This document shows, piece by piece, positions 1-10,000 of a stretch of DNA of 10,000 bases. The stretch is from Botryococcus braunii (Eukaryota > Chlorophyta > Trebouxiophyceae), in contig KV908337.1 of the NCBI GenBank assembly GCA_002005505.1, forward strand, positions 910,881 to 920,880, given 5' to 3'. Below the pieces are notes generated by a model. That model did not search any database, was not told the origin of the DNA, and saw only the letters and a list, made by a program, of their open reading frames with translations. The number at the start of each line of letters is the position of its first letter. Positions within the stretch are counted from its first letter, which is position 1. The position numbers and the translations under genes are program-made.

Positions 1-268
1 TTGACACATACGCCCTCCGGTCCACTACTCCAGGGTGACTGGACCAGCGTAATCCTGCACCTATAGATAGAAGTACAAGTTGCCAGACATAAATCTCATT
101 CTGACAAGCATCTGTACAAACACAAATGGTCAGCTGTGATATCTTCTTTTTATCCAGGCATGGCTTAGGAGGAATTTCTCTCCTTCCTCTCGAACGTCAG
201 CGAGGTTGAGATGGTTAAGACTTGAGCTGAGCGCGCTCGAAATGGCCAGTCACAACCTGACACAGAAC
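1..268. other. Left edge, no gene recognised
   Basis: I find no convincing exon here on either strand. A minus-strand open frame overlaps this stretch and the adjacent transposon, but it resembles no family I know and half of it is transposon sequence. The last eight bases (261-268, CACAGAAC) are the left copy of the target-site duplication of the neighbouring element. Confidence 0.5.
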
Positions 269-672
269 TAGTGTTGGCATTTGTACGGAACGTAATTTCT
301 ACGGAACTACGGAACGTAGCAAAAATCCGTAGGTAATTTTGTCTCGTTACGGATTTGCTATGGAGGGCAGTACAGATATTACAGTGCGGTACAAGCTTTT
401 TATGTATCGCAGGCTTGAATTTGTACAGGAAATACTGCATTGTTTAGGGCTCTCGCCCCCATCTTCCTTTTTCTATACAGCATTTCACTATAGATTTGGT
501 AGATTTAAGAAAATTAAAACGAAAATTCCAATGTTCGCACATTGTCCCAAATGACATTAGAGAACCTTTCAAACACTTTTCGGACCAAACCCATAATCTA
601 CGGAATTACGTTTCGTAATCCGTAGTGAATCCGTAGCCATTGCACGGATTTCCGTAGAAATTGTTAACACTA
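269..672. mobile_element. Non-autonomous hAT-type MITE, ~404 bp
   Basis: The left end begins TAGTGTTGGCATTTGTACGG. The right end, read on the minus strand from 672, begins TAGTGTTAACAATTTCTACGG, so the two form terminal inverted repeats of about 22 bases with a few mismatches. Immediately outside are CACAGAAC (261-268) and CACGGAAC (673-680), an 8-bp direct duplication with one mismatch. An 8-bp target duplication and a TAGNG-type terminus are hallmarks of the hAT superfamily. Both subterminal regions hold many copies of the motif TACGGA/TCCGTA in both orientations, as expected for transposase-binding repeats. The interior has no transposase reading frame; a 71-codon open frame at 339-554 looks random. 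The element is therefore a MITE that would depend on an autonomous hAT elsewhere. It sits downstream of the BolA gene. Confidence 0.75.
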
Positions 673-680
673 CACGGAAC

Positions 681-1025
681 AGCTGTGTCTTTCATTGCCA
701 TTCATGTGTGTGGTGTCCCCCACACTGGAACAATCTCATTTCTGGTCACCAACATGTAAACTTCTCCATCTAAACATAAAGCCTTCCCATGCGAAGATCC
801 TGAGGGCTCAAGAAGCGGAGCCCCCATTGCCAGTGACCATGTTCCGCATCAGGCATGCAAGGTGCAGCACAGTATTTTAAGTAAGTTGCACGGTTCTCCG
901 ATGTATGCCATCGTATTACACATTGTCACACAGATATGACACTCTACTAGGCACTCCACTGTCAGGGCAGACCTTATAGCGGCAACTAAGTGCTAAAACA
1001 AAGCACGGCTGGGAGGAACCGACAA
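681..1025. other. 3' flank of the BolA-like gene
   Basis: This stretch lies between the transposon and the stop codon of the minus-strand BolA-like gene, and probably contains its 3' UTR. I saw no minus-strand AATAAA. A 61-codon plus-strand frame at 695-880 has no recognisable domain and is treated as chance. Confidence 0.4.
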
Positions 1026-1425
1026 TCAGTTTGGTGATTTGGTGTTGAGAGTAAATCCATGCCATTTTGGTATTTCATCTTTCAAGGCGTTTGTCACAAC
1101 CTGATGCTGCCGCACAATGCTCATGCCCCTGCAAGTCCACACTTCCACGTTAGACGTTCTCTTTGTCGAATTGATGGTTGAATTTAACTTATCGTATATA
1201 TGTAATTAATGCGCACTTGAAGTCGGCAGCTATGACTTCGATGGTGAACATGGTCCCGCAGCCCCCACTCGTGTCTATTACTTTCACGGATGTGGGGCTA
1301 GACAAACTGGACTTTATGGTATCCACTAAGCGTTGTTCTGACGAGGTACTTGCCCATCGCTGGCAATCACCAACACTGCCGACCCGTAAGACCGTTCTCC
1401 AACACCGAGCTGCAACCCCCTGCAT
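1026..1425 (-). CDS. BOLA3: BolA-like protein, mitochondrial BOLA3/Bol3 type (2 exons)
   Basis: Exons on the minus strand are 1425-1217 and 1128-1026, separated by an 88-nt intron. The donor is TTCAA|GTGCGC and the acceptor CTTGCAG|GGGC; the intron splits a Lys codon after its second base. The protein is 103 aa from ATG 1425. BolA proteins work with monothiol glutaredoxins; BOLA3 helps deliver [4Fe-4S] clusters to mitochondrial targets together with GLRX5 and NFU1. Residues 1-29 are rich in Arg, Ala and Ser and nearly acid-free (MQGVAARCWRTVLRV...), as in a mitochondrial presequence. The BolA domain runs from about 31 to 100. It shows VKVIDTSGGCGTMFTIEV (47-64) with the conserved Cys56 ligand, then the invariant His78 in RQHQVV, then the C-terminal WHGFTLNTK (92-100). 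Length matches BOLA3 (about 107 aa). An upstream in-frame TTG at 1437 is not needed as a start. It is transcribed away from the HCF164-like gene. BOLA4-type is the main alternative; the SGGCG and WHG motifs favour the Bol3 type. Confidence 0.88.
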
Positions 1426-1930
1426 AAGAGGCTGCAAAAACCTTGACCAACCGGAAATTTCTAGTCCTTCGAATTTAAAGTTCAGGCTTTAGCTGATTAT
1501 GAGTCCAGTTCTAGTCTCGAGGGCATTAGTCCAGGATGTCCTTGCATGCAGTCCAGCCCTCCAAAGAGAAAAGTTGAAAACATTAGTCTCCTTTGCAGAC
1601 ACTGCAGAGACCTTATAACTCGCAAGCTGCAAGTCGATCCGATTTACCGGTGCACCTAGTGGTTCTCCCCTCAACGAGGGAGCCCATGCCTGCAGACAGA
1701 CACAGCAAGCACCCACAGATGGCAGTCTCCAGGCCCTCGGTACCTAGAGCGGGGAGTCCTGCAACGAGGCCGCCACGACACCAAGTCGATGTGCGTGCTA
1801 ATCGTCCTTCTCCCAATGGTATCGTACGACAAAGAATGTATTGGTAGATTGTGTTGATAGAGATAGTGGTAGTGATAGTCACAAATTTTGAATTGAACAG
1901 GGGTCATTGTGTTCACGGGTTTCTTTGCAT
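1426..1930. promoter_or_regulatory. Intergenic region between divergent genes, likely both promoters
   Basis: Only 505 bases separate the start codon of the minus-strand BolA-like gene from that of the plus-strand HCF164-like gene, so both 5' UTRs and core promoters must fit here unless untranslated exons exist. I see no clear TATA box at a suitable distance from either start. Several open frames on both strands, such as 1489-1716 minus and 1593-1847 plus, have no recognisable domains and are regarded as chance. Confidence 0.5.
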
Positions 1931-3687
<1,757 letters not shown>

Positions 3688-4675
3688 CCCCTGTGGCAAG
3701 TGGGGCTCATGCAAGAAAGTTTTGCTTTGAGGATTGTTTTGTGTGAAATCTAGAGATGTTTATCTTTTGAATTGCAGGGCTGTACTTGTTTTGAAGGATG
3801 TATGCTCGGTAGTACCCATTTATGGCGAAAGGGTATGGGGGCAAGCTATATGCATTGGAGGATAAAAGGCTCTTGTTTTCGATAGGGCTTGTACTTAGAA
3901 TTCATAACCAGCCTCTGTTTCTGGATGGGGAGGCATTTGCGGGGCTTTTCATTCAGCCTGGTTGGCGCTCTAATGGCACGTGTTTGCCACGGACTTTGGA
4001 GAATGTGAAATGCTGCTGATTTAAAATTAATGCGGCAGACTAGTAGAAGGGAATAAAGGGGGGGGGGGGGAAGATGGTAAGCTAAGAAGAACTGTACATC
4101 AAAGGGCAAGAAGCTTCTTTCTGAAAGGCCAGTGGTCGACCGTATAAGATTTGGGAGGTTGGCCGCACTTGTCCGTGTGGGTTGTGGTGTCCGTTGCGAG
4201 TAGAGCGAGGCACACACTTTCTGTTATATCAGGACACATTGCATGTGGAGACACAGGACTGTTAGGTTATACCTTAATGTTAGTTCTGCCATTGTTTTGT
4301 TGAAGGCGTGGGGTTTAGTTTGACATTGCTTAGTTGAAGGCATCCAACCCCCTGAGCAGCCGGCAAGGCTGTTGTCTAGACATTAACTTGTTGCTTTCAA
4401 ACTAAACGCCAGCACACCAAGTGTCTTGGTGCCAACCATGGCAGACCTGCCGAGCTTGTCGTTGAACAACAAAAAGGGGTACATGGCAGAAGTCTTGAAA
4501 TCTCTTTAAAGCCGCCATATCTGTCAACTGAGAAAATGGCACATATAAAATTAAGGGTGAAGCCTATTCTAACCGCATACCAAAAACATTTGTGAAAGGC
4601 TGCGAAGCAGTGCAGGAGTTTATATAGTGTATATTATGCATCTCTTTTCTGTTTCCCCTCTTTGAGGGCTGACAG
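3688..4675. other. 3' flank of HCF164-like gene and intergenic DNA
   Basis: About 990 bases without a firm gene. The first part should be the 3' UTR of the HCF164-like gene. An open frame at 3822-4019 (65 codons) has no family resemblance. An ATG in good context (CCAACCATGG, ATG at 4438) opens only a 23-codon frame. Because the next plus-strand exon (4676) needs an upstream partner ending in phase 1, the first exon of the P450 gene may lie here, but no ATG-containing exon with a phase-1 donor was found. Confidence 0.45.
4053..4058 (+). terminator. Possible polyadenylation signal AATAAA, HCF164-like gene
   Basis: AATAAA lies 366 bases after the stop codon of the HCF164-like gene and is followed directly by a run of 12 G (4059-4070). 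It is the first canonical signal downstream on this strand that I noticed. Plant and algal genes often use degenerate signals, so this is tentative. Confidence 0.35.
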
Positions 4676-4779
4676 GTTTCAACCTGTATCTCTGGACTCA
4701 AAGCAAGTGGGCAGAAGCTGAAGCAGAACCTCTCGCAGTTATCAGAGGGGATCTAGTTGGAGAACTAGCAGGAAACTTG
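4676..4779 (+). CDS. Probable upstream exon of the P450 gene
   Basis: A pyrimidine-rich stretch (4640-4662) ending in GACAG precedes an open exon that ends at a GTGAGC donor (AACTT|GTGAGC). It enters in phase 1 and leaves in phase 2. Phase 2 is what the next P450 exon at 5460 requires: TT + G restores a Leu codon. The 34-residue peptide begins FNLYLWTQSKWAEAEAEPLA and ends VIRGDLVGELAGN. Its start is mildly hydrophobic and could be the end of a membrane anchor encoded further upstream. There is no ATG, so an earlier exon must exist. If unspliced, the frame stops at TGA 4780-4782, which would make this a last exon with a possible poly(A) signal at 5149. I do not recognise the peptide itself; the link to the P450 gene is inferred from phase and order. 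Confidence 0.42.
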
Positions 4780-5148
4780 TGAGCATTGTTGGGACATTGA
4801 GGTTGTTGGAAAATATGGACGCGTATCCACTTTACGCAAGACAGTGCCATGAACTTCTTTGGAGAGGGGCTTAAATTTCTGGGGGAATAGTTTAAAGCGC
4901 TCTTGATTTTCATTGGAGTGCATTTTTTGGTCAGGTCACCTTGCGTTTGCCTGCCTGAATTAGGCGTTGCAGGGATATGGACAGCACATTTGGGCGGACA
5001 CTCGCATTCATGTGCCCAAAAGCATTTTGTAGTTTTTAAGGGAGCGATTGTTCATAGTGAGACAAAGCGGGTTTCCAGTCGGAGATGTGCAATGTTAGCA
5101 CGATCGCATTTGCCTTCTCATACATAGCATGGGCTGCACATGACAGGA

Positions 5149-5154
5149 AATAAA
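5149..5154 (+). terminator. AATAAA in the intron after exon 4676-4779
   Basis: AATAAA followed by TTTATT lies 367 bases after the TGA that would end exon 4676-4779 if its donor were not used. It could be an intronic polyadenylation signal or chance AT-richness. Confidence 0.2.
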
Positions 5155-5303
5155 TTTATTCGAGGCTATCACCATTAATTGCAGACTGCACAAATTTTTA
5201 CACAAGTGTCATATCTCACCGAGCACCAAATACTAAAAAAAGAACGATTAAAAGGGGGGAAAAAGCCAATGAAAAGAAAGGGGGGAGAAAGAAAGGGAGA
5301 ATT

Positions 5304-5316
5304 GGGGGGGGGGGGG
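5304..5316 (+). repeat. G13 homopolymer in a purine-rich stretch
   Basis: Thirteen G residues follow a purine-only or nearly purine-only stretch from about 5237 to 5301, with several G4-G6 runs. It lies in the proposed intron between exons 4676-4779 and 5460-5562. The region is asymmetrically purine-rich on the sense strand, unlike most other tracts here. Confidence 0.9.
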
Positions 5317-5459
5317 CAAGATTTTGCGAGGTTTATGACATCATCCACTTCTTTGGCTGGGTCCAAACTTATGGGAAGTAGTCAGGTCTGACCGGGTCTT
5401 GGTGCCCCCTTGAACAGTCTTGAAGACCATATTGTTATGCTTCATGCTGGGTTTTGCAG

Positions 5460-9324
<3,865 letters not shown>

Positions 9325-9462
9325 GTGACGCCCCCGAACTTCTATTCGGCATGTTTTTTGTCCGCCGTCACACCCACCCTGCTTCTCCCCCTGTCTCGAC
9401 ACCCGCGCCCCTCTCCCCAGGCCTCTCTGTGATCTTCCTCTCTTCTCTCCTCCTCCCCCCTG

Positions 9463-9607
<145 letters not shown>

Positions 9608-9663
9608 CCCCCCCCACCCTCCCTTCCTCCCTCCCCTCCCCCGATCCCTCTCCCTCTCCTCCA

Positions 9664-9793
<130 letters not shown>

Positions 9794-10000
9794 GCTTGAG
9801 GTAGGTACTTCACAACGGGGCAGCCATGTCCCGTACCGCTCCTTTCGCGGATCATCCCCGGTCCGCATTGCGTGCGCTCTGTGCGGCACCTACTGCTGCT
9901 CCTGTTTCCTGCCTTTTTGTCTCTTCCGCTGTCACTCTCGGCCGCACTGTATGTCCCGTCCGAGTCTCGTCCGGGCCCTTGCTGGGCTCAGCCGTTCCCG

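Noticed and set aside
7..60. Small inverted repeat GGTCCA...TGGACC near the left edge
   Set aside because: Six-base arms are expected by chance, and nothing around them suggests a structured RNA or element end.
1178..1492. 104-codon plus-strand open frame
   Set aside because: It lies antisense to the BolA-like exon, whose domain motifs and splice sites are clear on the minus strand, and it has no recognisable domain.
3822..4019. 65-codon frame after the HCF164-like stop codon
   Set aside because: No conserved motif, and the location fits a 3' UTR.
4438..4509. ATG in strong context as a possible P450 first exon
   Set aside because: The frame stops after 23 codons and none of its GT sites leaves in phase 1, which exon 4676 needs.

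Overview
This is nuclear DNA from a photosynthetic eukaryote. The genes are split by introns with GT..AG borders, and the intergenic DNA and introns carry very long dinucleotide microsatellites. One gene encodes a chloroplast thylakoid protein (HCF164 type) and another a mitochondrial BolA-type protein. A green-lineage organism (streptophyte alga or early-diverging plant) with large, repeat-rich introns fits best. A charophyte such as Chara is my guess, not something the sequence proves.

Layout. 1-268: nothing recognised. 269-672: a ~404-bp non-autonomous hAT-type DNA transposon (MITE) with terminal inverted repeats, an 8-bp target duplication and repeated subterminal motifs. 1026-1425, minus strand: a two-exon BolA-like gene (BOLA3/Bol3 type, mitochondrial Fe-S assembly). 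1426-1930: a 505-bp gap between divergent genes, probably holding both promoters. 1931-3687, plus strand: a three-exon HCF164-like thylakoid thioredoxin gene (264 aa by my splicing), with a (TC)49 tract in its second intron. 3688-4675: its 3' flank and undefined DNA.

4676 to beyond the window, plus strand: the 5' part of a cytochrome P450 gene. I join exons 5460-5562, 6868-7008, 8433-8484 and 9149-9324 because their splice phases agree and the peptide reads through as the N-terminal third of a P450 (proline hinge, beta-1 sheet, B helix, C helix). An upstream exon at 4676-4779 is in phase but less sure. The first exon with the initiator Met and membrane anchor is not identified. The haem-binding C-terminal half lies outside the window.

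The P450 introns are crowded with (TC)n, (AC)n, (TG)n, (AG)n and (CG)n tracts. Their order is striking: (TC)n then (TG)n before the 52-nt exon 8433-8484, and (AC)n then (AG)n after it. These are two nested pairs of complementary tracts that could fold the pre-mRNA around that exon. This, the compact BolA/HCF164 divergent pair, and the hAT MITE are the main things to follow up. No operon, CRISPR array, rRNA or tRNA was seen.
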